Origin: Chromohalobacter sp. 11-W
GTDB taxonomy: Bacteria; Pseudomonadota; Gammaproteobacteria; Pseudomonadales; Halomonadaceae
Direction: 5' to 3'
Assembly: GCF_029889905.1 (NCBI RefSeq)
Contig: NZ_JARANZ010000014.1
Span: 1 to 64,000 of the forward strand
Length of the DNA stretch: 64,000 nucleotides
The translations under genes were made by a program, and so were the position numbers. Position 1 is the stretch's first letter. Every line of letters starts with the position of its first letter. Below the pieces are notes generated by a model. The model had not been told where the DNA came from, did no database searches, and saw only the letters and a program-made list of their open reading frames with translations. Below are positions 26,085 to 33,647 of this stretch, in pieces.

Positions 26085-26136
26085 CAGTTGAGTGCCTATC
26101 GCGAGTGCCTGGTTGTTGAACAAGGGGGATGTACCT

Positions 26137-26502
26137 TTGGATCCGCATCGCCGATTTCGATGGTTCCGTCTGCACACGGGGGCGCCGCCGGACCCCCGCT
26201 TTACACTTGCCAACGAGCGTACTTTTCTGGCTTGGATCCGTACCGCGCTGGCGTTACTAGCCGGCGGTATTGCCATAGAAGCCTTCTCCAGTGAGCTGTT
26301 TTCCGATTTCGCTCGCCTAGGTTTGGCGGTTCTGCTGACTACGCTGGCCATGGTTATAAGCATCAGCGCCTTCTTTCGCTGGCTGAGGGTTGAGCAGGCC
26401 ATGCGGCTTGCTCGCCCGATTCCACCGCCGTTGCAGATCCCCATGCTCTCGCTGATGGTGGCCGCGGTGACGATAATGTTCGCGATACTGTTGGCTTCAT
26501 GA
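26137..26502 (+). CDS. DUF202 (YidH-like) small membrane protein
   Basis: 121 residues, three hydrophobic helices, with the DUF202 signature RFTLANERTFLAWIRTALAL. TTG 26137 is preferred because AAGGGGG precedes it at 8 bases; a GTG start at 26092 is possible but lacks a comparable site. It forms a pair with the second DUF202 gene, as yidH-yidG do in Escherichia coli. Function is unknown in the family. Confidence 0.8.
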   Translation: MDPHRRFRWFRLHTGAPPDPRFTLANERTFLAWIRTALALLAGGIAIEAFSSELFSDFARLGLAVLLTTLAMVISISAFFRWLRVEQAMRLARPIPPPLQIPMLSLMVAAVTIMFAILLAS

Positions 26503-26541
26503 ATATCGCCTTCCTGAACAGCGGCGGGAATAGAGACGACA

Positions 26542-26868
26542 ATGGCTCAATTGCTGCATTTGGACCCCGGACTACAGCCTGAACGAAATTGGCTCGCCTG
26601 GCGCCGAACTCTTGTGTCCTTGGTGGTGGCGAGTGCCCTGCTCGTGCGCTGGTTGCCATACCATTCTCTGATGACTTGCGGACTCTGGCTGTTGATGGTG
26701 TCGTGCGCTTGCCTGATCGGTATGTCGTTGCAACGCCGCTATCGTCTGCAATGCGGTTACCTCAACCGGGAGCATGCGGTGCCGGCCCTGGGCTCGATAT
26801 TGGCGTTGACAGCGGCCATGCAAGTGATATCCATGACCTGCCTGATGGTGATACTGGGTGGGTTTTAA
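26542..26868 (+). CDS. DUF202 (YidG-like) small membrane protein
   Basis: 108 residues with three helices. Its start, LDPGLQPERNWLAWRRTLVS, is the YidG variant of DUF202. It is encoded 39 bp after its YidH-like partner and is probably co-expressed. No function can be assigned. Confidence 0.82.
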   Translation: MAQLLHLDPGLQPERNWLAWRRTLVSLVVASALLVRWLPYHSLMTCGLWLLMVSCACLIGMSLQRRYRLQCGYLNREHAVPALGSILALTAAMQVISMTCLMVILGGF

Positions 26869-27324
26869 GCAAGACAGACAAGGATGTCTTCTACACCCTG
26901 CACGCTCCGTCCCCGGCTCGGTCGTCAACTTCTTCGGGCATTACAAGTTCCACTATTTGCCCGCCAGCCTGCGATAACCGTTCGAAGTAGCCCCCTGCCG
27001 AGTCGATAGAAATCTAGCGTTCAATCCGGCCCGTCATACCCATGAACTCTCCCTTCGTTGGGATAACCGCCGTGTGTGCCGTGCCGGCACCAGAATCTAG
27101 CCCACTGCGGCGTCCAAGTGGCAGGAAGTATCCAGGAACTGGTAAGACCAGTTGTTGGATACGAAAGTTTAATTGTTGACCACGCAGAACCGCCATAGGC
27201 TTTCTTGCAAGAGGGATTGATGGCGCTTCCCTGCCAATATCGAGTTTTGAAGCTTCGCTGATGCTTCAGTTTGAGCAACGTAGGCGTGTCATTGGTGCCA
27301 AGAGGTAAGACCAGAGGAGGATGC
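26869..27324. promoter_or_regulatory. 456-bp gap with FadR-type operator candidates
   Basis: No coding sequence is recognisable. AACTGGT at 27137-27143 is inverted as ACCAGTT at 27147-27153 around AAG. The 11-bp core GGTAAGACCAG recurs at 27304-27314, just before the ribosome binding site of the regulator gene. TGGTnnnACCA is the kind of site bound by FadR-branch GntR proteins, so autoregulation is likely. The rest shows nothing I can name. Confidence 0.55.
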
Positions 27325-28095
27325 ATGGCTGAGGAGACGGCCCGAGGGAAGGGTGAGGAACTGCGCGGAGCCGAGAAGGTATTCGGCTATTTCCGCGATC
27401 AGGTCCTTTCGGGGGCGCTGAGCCCCGGGGATCGCCTGCCCAGCGAACGTGAACTGTCGCTGACTCTGGGAGTGGGGCGGCCGTTGCTGCGCGAGGTCAT
27501 GCGGTCGCTCAACATGCTGGGCGTACTCGACATCCGCCATGGCAAGGGGGCTTTCATCGCCCGCGCCAACTTCGGGATGCTGTCGGATTTCTTCACCTTT
27601 TATCTGGCCCAGGAGCAGAGCGCGCTCGATGACGTCATGCAGGCCCGTATCGCCATCGAGTGTCAGGCCATCCGCCTCGCCTGTGAGAGAGCTACGGATG
27701 CCGACATCTCCCGCATCGAGACGTGCTTCACGCAGTTGACGGAGACCGTGGATGATCCGGAGCTGGGCGGTCGCTCGGATTATGAGTTCCACATCGCCAT
27801 CGTGGAGGCGAGTCACAGCCAGACGTTGATCACCCTCTATCACGCCATCTCCAACATGCTGCTGAAAAGTCACGTCGAGCGGCGAAGAACGACCGCGAAC
27901 GCACCCGAGATCATCGAGAGCCATATCGATTCCCACCGCCAGGTGTTCTTGGCAATCGTCGAGGGCGATGGCGACCTGGCCCACCAGAGGCTCCGCGAAC
28001 ACTTCGCGATAGGCGACGAACTGCGCCGGCGAAGCATTATTGCTGCCCATACCAAGGGCAGCGCCAGCACGTACTCAACCGACAAATATAAGTGA
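27325..28095 (+). CDS. GntR-family regulator, FadR subfamily
   Basis: 256 residues. Winged helix at about 15-85 (LPSERELSLTLGVGRPLLRE) and an all-helical FCD ligand domain (about 100-235) with likely metal-binding His residues (YEFHIAIVEASHS). ATG 27325 follows GAGGAGG. It lies 7 bp upstream of the TRAP binding protein gene and is the local regulator of the DctPQM-RpiB operon. Confidence 0.9.
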   Translation: MAEETARGKGEELRGAEKVFGYFRDQVLSGALSPGDRLPSERELSLTLGVGRPLLREVMRSLNMLGVLDIRHGKGAFIARANFGMLSDFFTFYLAQEQSALDDVMQARIAIECQAIRLACERATDADISRIETCFTQLTETVDDPELGGRSDYEFHIAIVEASHSQTLITLYHAISNMLLKSHVERRRTTANAPEIIESHIDSHRQVFLAIVEGDGDLAHQRLREHFAIGDELRRRSIIAAHTKGSASTYSTDKYK

Positions 28096-28102
28096 GGCAC
28101 GC

Positions 28103-29089
28103 ATGTTCACGAGAATCGGCATGGGAGTGGCCACGGCGGCATTGGCGCTGGGCCTGAGCACCACGGCATCCGCTGAAACCCTGCGCTACGCCCACGTAGG
28201 GGCGGAAGGCGACCTTCAAACCCGTTACGCGGCCGAAGCCGCCAAAGAGATCAACGAAGCTACCGAGGGCAACATCTCGGTTCAGGTCTTTCCCGCCAGC
28301 CAGCTAGGTGGCGTGGCCGAAATGGTGGATGGGGTACGCATGGGGTCCATCGGCATGGGCCATCATGACTTTGCCTCGCTGGCTCGGATCGTGCCGGAGG
28401 CGGCTGTTTTCAATGCCCCCTACGTCTATCGCGATGCCGAGCATGCTTTGCACGCGACAGCGCCGGAGTCGCCGGCAGTGCAGAAGATCAATCAGCAGCT
28501 GATCGAAGAGGGTGGTGTTCGCATCATTGGCAGGATCTACCGGGGCAAGCGTCATATCTCTTCCAACTTCGCGGTCAAGTCGCCGGAAGATCTCGACAAC
28601 AAGCCTTTCCGGGCCGTGCCGCTGGATCTCTGGGTTTCCATGGTCAAGGGCTTTGGCGCCACGCCGACACCCGTCGCGGTCTCGGAGCTTCCCACGGCAC
28701 TGATGACCGGGCTGGTGGTCGGCCAGGAAAACCCGCTGACCATGATCAACGCCAACCAGCTGTACGAAGTCCAGTCGCATGTCTCGCTCACCGGTCACAT
28801 GGATTCCGTGCTGGCGGTATTCGTGAACGAGAAGGCATGGCAGTCGCTGGATGAGTCGGATCGCAGCGCCATCAAGAAGGTGCTCGACGAGAAGGCAGAA
28901 CAGTCGCTGCAGTGGGCAGAAAGCTCGGAAGACGAGCTGGTGCAGACATTGACGGACAAGGGCATGACGGTGCTGGACGAGGACGACGGGCTGGACGTGG
29001 AAGCCTTCCGCGAGCAGGTGCGGGCCCAGGTCGACCAGGACTTTCCGAACTTCAAACCCTACATCGACATGATCTCGAAGGTCGAGTGA
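28103..29089 (+). CDS. dctP: TRAP transporter periplasmic binding protein (DctP), system 2
   Basis: 328 residues with a signal peptide (MFTRIGMGVATAALALGLST, cleavage near ASA-ET). The DctP fold is shown by SVQVFPASQLGGVAEMVDGV and the substrate-binding segment SPEDLDNKPFRAVP, where the usual arginine contact is R171. The neighbourhood (FadR, RpiB-like isomerase) points to a sugar acid or polyol-derived acid substrate (inference). Confidence 0.93.
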   Translation: MFTRIGMGVATAALALGLSTTASAETLRYAHVGAEGDLQTRYAAEAAKEINEATEGNISVQVFPASQLGGVAEMVDGVRMGSIGMGHHDFASLARIVPEAAVFNAPYVYRDAEHALHATAPESPAVQKINQQLIEEGGVRIIGRIYRGKRHISSNFAVKSPEDLDNKPFRAVPLDLWVSMVKGFGATPTPVAVSELPTALMTGLVVGQENPLTMINANQLYEVQSHVSLTGHMDSVLAVFVNEKAWQSLDESDRSAIKKVLDEKAEQSLQWAESSEDELVQTLTDKGMTVLDEDDGLDVEAFREQVRAQVDQDFPNFKPYIDMISKVE

Positions 29090-29094
29090 GTTAG

Positions 29095-29126
29095 CGCCAG
29101 GAGCCCCGGAATGGGGCTCCTTGGCG
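29095..29126 (+). promoter_or_regulatory. Intercistronic stem-loop between dctP and dctQ, system 2
   Basis: 29095-29107 pairs with 29113-29126 in a 13-bp stem with one bulged base and a 5-base loop. There is no T-run. Like the hairpin in system 1, it lies exactly between the binding-protein gene and dctQ, and probably sets the subunit ratio. Confidence 0.65.
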
Positions 29127-29154
29127 AATGGTTCGTCAGTAAAGGAGTGTCGGC

Positions 29155-29622
29155 ATGCATCTAGTCAGGAGGCTGCTTGAAGGGTTGTGCGCCTTGTTGC
29201 TGGCGGGGATCGTGCTGGTCCCGCTGGCGCAAGTCATCCTGCGGCAAGTCTTCACCAGCCCGATGGTCGGGGCGGAGGAGTTCACCCGCTTCTTGCTGGT
29301 CTGTCTGGTCTTCATGGCTTATCCGTTGGTGGTCGACAACGGCGAGAACATCGTCATGGCCGAGCTTCGAGAGTCGTTGCCGACATGGCTGCGCGGGCCC
29401 GTGAAGGTGGTGATTCTATTGTGCACGATCGCGGCCAGCGCCTTTATCGCCTATGCCACGGTCATCACTATGCAAGCGAACCTCGGCAATACCACGCCGA
29501 CCCTCAAGATTCCGTTCTGGCTGTTTTTGGGATCGACATTGCTCGGGTTCAGTGCCGCATGCCTGTTGCATATCGTCCATGGCAACAAGCCACCCGCCGC
29601 TGACGTCGGACCCAACCAATAA
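29155..29622 (+). CDS. dctQ: TRAP transporter small membrane subunit (DctQ), system 2
   Basis: 155 residues with four helices. The signature SPMVGAEEFTRFLLVCLVFM places it in the DctQ family. It follows the intercistronic hairpin and precedes dctM by 9 bp. Confidence 0.9.
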   Translation: MHLVRRLLEGLCALLLAGIVLVPLAQVILRQVFTSPMVGAEEFTRFLLVCLVFMAYPLVVDNGENIVMAELRESLPTWLRGPVKVVILLCTIAASAFIAYATVITMQANLGNTTPTLKIPFWLFLGSTLLGFSAACLLHIVHGNKPPAADVGPNQ

Positions 29623-29631
29623 GGGGTAATC

Positions 29632-30906
29632 ATGGGCATTGCCTTGATCATCGGCTTCCTGGCCCTGTTCATTCTGGGGTTCCCGGTCGTTTATTCCATT
29701 CTGATTCCCTCCATTGGCTATGTGCTGATCGAGGGCTTTCCCAGCGGTCTACTGGCCCAACGCATCACCTATGCACTCGACAGTTTTCCCCTGGTGGCCG
29801 TGCCGATCTTCATATTTGTGGGCAACATCATGAATCTGGCGGGCGTGACCGAGCGCATCTTTCGTTTCGCTGATACGCTAGTGGGCCGGGTGCCGGGCGG
29901 GCTGGCACAGGTCAATATCTTTTCCAGCCTGATCTTTTCGGGGATGTCCGGCGCGGCGTTGGCCGATGTCGGCGGGCTGGGCAAGATCGAAATCGAGGCC
30001 ATGCGCAAGCGCGGCTTCGCGGCGCCTTTTTCTGCTGCCGTCACGGCCTCGTCGGCGGTCGTGGGGCCGATCTTTCCGCCGAGCATTCCCCTGATCGTCT
30101 ATGGCTCGGTGACCAGTGTCTCCATCGTGCAGTTGTTGATTGCAGGCATCGTGCCGGCACTGATCTGCATCGCGTTGCTGATGGCGACGGCAGCCGTGCT
30201 GGCGCTGCGTGGCAACATGCCCCGTGCGGCACGCCGGCCCACCCTGGGGGAGGTCTTGTCGGCACTGCTGCCGGCGCTACCGGCGTTGCTGGCGCCGGTC
30301 CTGATGATCGCGGGGATGATGAGCGGTCTGTTCACCCCGACCGAAGCGGCGGCGGTCACGGCCGGTTATGTGCTGTTGGTCAGCGGGATGGTGTACCGGG
30401 AACTGACCTGGGCGCACTTGTGGAATGCCATGATGGTCACGCTTCGCAGTACCAGCGCCATCTTGATCATCGTCGCCGCCGCCTCGTTGTTTGGGTGGAT
30501 TCTGGCCGTCGAGCAGATTCCCCAGGAATTCGCCGGCTGGATTCTGCAGGTCTCGAAGGATCCGCTGGTACTGCTGCTGATCGCCAACCTGATCTTCTTT
30601 GCGGTGGGCATGTTCCTCGATTCCACCACTGCCACGCTGCTGGTGGTGCCGGTGATTGCACCGCCCATGGTGCTGGCCGGTGTCGACCCCGTGCACCTGG
30701 GCATCGTGGCGATCTTCAATCTGATGATCGGCCTGCTGACGCCGCCCATGGGGCTGTCGTTGTACCTGATTTCGTCGATTGCCAGAATATCGCTACGCCA
30801 ACTGCTGTGGGCGTTGATTCCCTTCTATGTGCCGCTGCTGACGACGCTGGCCATTATCACGTTTGCCTCGGACCTGGTGCTCTGGTTGCCCGGCATGCTT
30901 CGCTAA
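29632..30906 (+). CDS. dctM: TRAP transporter large membrane subunit (DctM), system 2
   Basis: 424 residues, about 12 helices. It contains the conserved AVVGPIFPPSIPLIVYGSVT and DSTTATLLVVPVIAP segments of DctM channels. It is followed 21 bp later by the RpiB-like gene, with which it is probably co-transcribed. Confidence 0.93.
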   Translation: MGIALIIGFLALFILGFPVVYSILIPSIGYVLIEGFPSGLLAQRITYALDSFPLVAVPIFIFVGNIMNLAGVTERIFRFADTLVGRVPGGLAQVNIFSSLIFSGMSGAALADVGGLGKIEIEAMRKRGFAAPFSAAVTASSAVVGPIFPPSIPLIVYGSVTSVSIVQLLIAGIVPALICIALLMATAAVLALRGNMPRAARRPTLGEVLSALLPALPALLAPVLMIAGMMSGLFTPTEAAAVTAGYVLLVSGMVYRELTWAHLWNAMMVTLRSTSAILIIVAAASLFGWILAVEQIPQEFAGWILQVSKDPLVLLLIANLIFFAVGMFLDSTTATLLVVPVIAPPMVLAGVDPVHLGIVAIFNLMIGLLTPPMGLSLYLISSIARISLRQLLWALIPFYVPLLTTLAIITFASDLVLWLPGMLR

Positions 30907-30927
30907 ACAAAAACCTGGAGTAGATAT

Positions 30928-31374
30928 ATGAAGATCGTCATAGGCTCGGATCATGCGGGCTACAGGCTCAAGGCCTCGGTGGTGGAATACGTGGAATCGC
31001 TCGGCCATGAGGTGGTCGACGTGGGGTCACACGATGACACCCCGGTGGATTTCCCCGATATTGCGAAGCAGATGGCCGGCAAGGTGACGAGTGGCGAGGC
31101 GGCCCGGGGCTTGATGGTCTGCGGTACCGGCGTGGGCGCCTCCATTGCCGCCAACAAGATTCGCGGCATTCGCGCTGCGGTGTGCCATGACATCCACTCG
31201 GCGCACCAGTGCGTCGAGCACGATGACGTCAACGTGATGTGCATCGGTGCACAGATCGTCGGCCCCTGGCTGGCCAACGACCTTATCAAGGCCTATCTCG
31301 AAGCCGAGTTTTCCACCAGCGAAGAATTCCGCCGGCGCGTGGAAAAGCTGCATGCCATGGAAAACGAAGGCTAG
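30928..31374 (+). CDS. rpiB: RpiB/LacAB-family sugar-phosphate isomerase
   Basis: 148 residues. GSDHAGYRLK at 6-15 and the catalytic cysteine C65 in CGTGVGAS define the RpiB/LacAB family, which interconverts aldose and ketose phosphates (ribose-5-phosphate, allose-6-phosphate or tetrulose-phosphates). Location at the end of a TRAP operon suggests a catabolic isomerase for the imported compound rather than the housekeeping pentose enzyme. Further pathway enzymes that might follow are absent; the NYN cassette begins 55 bp downstream. Confidence 0.9.
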   Translation: MKIVIGSDHAGYRLKASVVEYVESLGHEVVDVGSHDDTPVDFPDIAKQMAGKVTSGEAARGLMVCGTGVGASIAANKIRGIRAAVCHDIHSAHQCVEHDDVNVMCIGAQIVGPWLANDLIKAYLEAEFSTSEEFRRRVEKLHAMENEG

Positions 31375-31397
31375 AACCGCAATCGATAGGATATCCA

Positions 31398-31429
31398 GGC
31401 CGCCGAGCGCCGGTCAGACGCTGGCGGCC
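31398..31429 (+). terminator. GC-rich hairpin after rpiB, possible terminator
   Basis: GGCCGCC at 31398-31404 pairs with GGCGGCC at 31423-31429, extended by AGCG/CGCT after a one-base bulge. No T-run follows, so it may be a weak or Rho-assisted terminator. The NYN cassette repeat starts one base later. Confidence 0.4.
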
Positions 31430-32072
31430 ATGAAATTCAACCAACCCTCCAGCCCCTCCCCTGAAGCCGAACGCGTCGGTTATCGCGTATCATGCAGTCA
31501 AGCCAACGCTCGCCTTCCGGGGCTGGCGCCTCACTGCCTGCCGGGGATCTCCTTGCCATGACAAGCGTCGCCATCTTCGTGGATACCCAGAACGTCTACT
31601 ACACCGTGCGCGAAGCCTACGGCAAACACTTCGATTACCGTCGGTTCTGGGCGAGGGCGACGGCGAACCGGGAGGTACTGGCCGCGCGCTGCTATGCCAC
31701 CGACAAGGGCGACGCGAAGCAGCGCGAGTTCCAGAATATTCTCCGCTCGATCGGCTTCGAGGTCAGGCTCAAGCCGTTCATCCAGCGCGCGGATGGCTCC
31801 GCCAAGGGCGATTGGGACGTGGGCATCACGCTCGATGCCATCGAGTATGCGGTACAGGCGGATGTGGTGGTGCTGGTCTCCGGCGATGGCGACTTCGACC
31901 TGCTGGCGGAGAAGATCCGCGAGGTGCATGGCAAGCGCGTCGAGGTCTACGGCGTGCCCAAACTCACCGCCAATTCTCTTATAAACGCCGCGAGCCAGTT
32001 CATACCCATCGAGGGCGAGCTGCTGCTGGGGTGAGGCGCTGATGCTGAGTTGCCGGATTCGTCGGAGAGGGC
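31430..32072. repeat. NYN cassette repeat, copy 2
   Basis: Near-identical and gap-free relative to 10432-11074. The left edge abuts the rpiB hairpin and the right edge passes into the RhuM-Fic promoter. The last part of its 3' flank, 32049-32076, is identical over 28 bp to 39932-39959 inside the DUF2252 gene. Confidence 0.85.
31558..32034 (+). CDS. NYN-domain (LabA/DUF88-like PIN-fold) protein, copy 2
   Basis: 158 residues, differing from the copy at 10560 by only a few substitutions (for example an EYAVQ for EHAAH change around residues 96-100). All acidic metal-binding positions (D9, D85, D87, D93, D110, D112, D114) are kept. The two copies being intact while four others are relics suggests selection or recent gene conversion. 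It lies 82 bp upstream of the RhuM-Fic gene in the same orientation, so the two may act together. Confidence 0.85.
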   Translation: MTSVAIFVDTQNVYYTVREAYGKHFDYRRFWARATANREVLAARCYATDKGDAKQREFQNILRSIGFEVRLKPFIQRADGSAKGDWDVGITLDAIEYAVQADVVVLVSGDGDFDLLAEKIREVHGKRVEVYGVPKLTANSLINAASQFIPIEGELLLG

Positions 32073-32116
32073 GTGCTATGGTCGGTTAATCTTGAACTCA
32101 CTCGAACAAGACCGAC

Positions 32117-33121
32117 ATGAGCGAACAACTACAGATCCTGATCTACGAGGATGCCGACAAGGCGGTCGACGTGTGTCTGGACGAAGGGCTCGAGACCGTC
32201 TGGCTGACGCAGCGGCAGATGGCTGAGCTGTTCGACGTCAAGCCGCAGAACATCACGATCCACTTGAAAAATATTTACGTCGAGGAAGAGTTGATGGAGG
32301 AGGGAACTTGTAAGGAATTCTTACAAGTTCAAATTGAAGGGGGCAGAAAGGTCGAGCGTGCGAGGCTGCACTACAGCCTCGATGCCATCATCTCCGTCGG
32401 TTACCGCGTCAACTCCCGGCGTGCGGTCCGCTTCCGCCAGTGGGCAACGCGCGTCTTGCGGGAGCATCTCATCCAGGGCTGGACGCTGCATCAACAGCGC
32501 TTCGAGGCCAATGCCCAGGAGTTGGAAGCGGCGATGGCGCTGGTGCGCAAGGCGGCGCACAGCCCGTCGCTGGATGTGTCGGGCAGTCGTGGGTTGGTGG
32601 ATATCGTCGCGCGTTATGCGCAGACGTTTCTGCTGCTGCAACGCTATGACGAAGGGCTATTGAGCGATCCCGACGTGCAGGCGGGCGGGCAACTCCCTAC
32701 GTTGGACATCGCGAGAGCGGCGCTGGGCGAGTTGAAAGCCGAATTGATAGAACGGGGAGAGGCGACCGACCTGTTTGCGCGGGATCGAAGCGATGGATTG
32801 GCCTCACTGCTGGGTAATCTCGACCAGTCCGTCTTCGGTGAGCCGGCCTATCCGAGTATCGAGTCGAAAGCTGCGCATCTGCTCTATTTTGTGATCAAGA
32901 ACCATCCGTTCGCTGATGGCAACAAGCGCAGTGCGGCCTTCCTGTTCGTCGACTTCCTGCACCGTAATGATCGCCTGCTGTCATCGACGGGAGAGCCTGT
33001 GATCAACGATGTCGGTTTGGCCGCGCTGACGCTGCTGGTCGCGGAGTCCGATCCCGCCAACAAGGAGACGATGATCCGGCTGATCATGAACATGCTCGCC
33101 GGTGAGGCAACGTCCGCTTGA
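32117..33121 (+). CDS. RhuM-Fic/Doc fusion protein
   Basis: 334 residues in two modules. Residues 1-125 are a RhuM-type domain (TVWLTQRQMAELFDVKPQNI followed by TIHLKNIYVEEEL), probably DNA-binding. Residues about 150-330 are a Fic/Doc domain with the active-site loop HPFADGNKRSA (263-273). The lysine at the position where AMP-transferring Fic proteins have glycine is the Doc-like form, so phosphorylation rather than AMPylation is possible. No separate small antitoxin gene is seen next to it; the RhuM part may regulate it. A deleted copy lies at 17488. Confidence 0.88.
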   Translation: MSEQLQILIYEDADKAVDVCLDEGLETVWLTQRQMAELFDVKPQNITIHLKNIYVEEELMEEGTCKEFLQVQIEGGRKVERARLHYSLDAIISVGYRVNSRRAVRFRQWATRVLREHLIQGWTLHQQRFEANAQELEAAMALVRKAAHSPSLDVSGSRGLVDIVARYAQTFLLLQRYDEGLLSDPDVQAGGQLPTLDIARAALGELKAELIERGEATDLFARDRSDGLASLLGNLDQSVFGEPAYPSIESKAAHLLYFVIKNHPFADGNKRSAAFLFVDFLHRNDRLLSSTGEPVINDVGLAALTLLVAESDPANKETMIRLIMNMLAGEATSA

Positions 33122-33254
33122 ATTCAGGAACGAAAACGATCCGAGGTATCGAACCGTTCACTGAGATTCTCTCGTATTCATCGCCACCGAAAATTACTCA
33201 GAAGGAAATTCTGCAAATGAGAGCCTTAGGGGGATCGCCATGATTAAGTGATGA

Positions 33255-33647
33255 CTATCGCATCAGCATGATGAGTCCGCCCCAAATTAGCCAAAGCACG
33301 CCCAAAGGCTGGTAGACAGCGAATACCCATACACAGAGACGCATAAGCCATCTGGGTGCATCGATGATAGCCTGGACTCGATCCTCACGCCCCTCGAACA
33401 CGTTGCGCCGATACCAACGAGTATTGCGAAGTGCGATGATTCGACCATAGGTGCCAAGTCGGTAGTAGGATACAGGCAACCCTTTGAATAGACTCTCACC
33501 TTTTGGTAATAACACGCTCAACGCCTGATCGGCTCTATCGATAACGAATGGTGCTAAGATCAAGCCAGCAATGACAAGAAAGAAGCCGATGGCGAGCACT
33601 GCGCCGTTGCCGAAGACAAAAATGATCCAGGGTATCGAACCGTTCAT
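33255..33647 (-). CDS. Three-helix membrane protein, candidate immunity protein for the PAAR effector
   Basis: 130 residues. Hydrophobic helices are at about 8-35, 100-115 and 113-129, with a charged cytoplasmic or periplasmic stretch between. I recognise no family. The start overlaps the PAAR gene stop by 4 bp (ATGA) and has GAGG 7 bases upstream within that gene. A small membrane protein coupled behind a PAAR effector with a hydrophobic glycine-rich C-terminus is the expected form of an immunity protein against a membrane-damaging toxin (inference). Confidence 0.68.
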   Translation of the reverse strand: MNGSIPWIIFVFGNGAVLAIGFFLVIAGLILAPFVIDRADQALSVLLPKGESLFKGLPVSYYRLGTYGRIIALRNTRWYRRNVFEGREDRVQAIIDAPRWLMRLCVWVFAVYQPLGVLWLIWGGLIMLMR

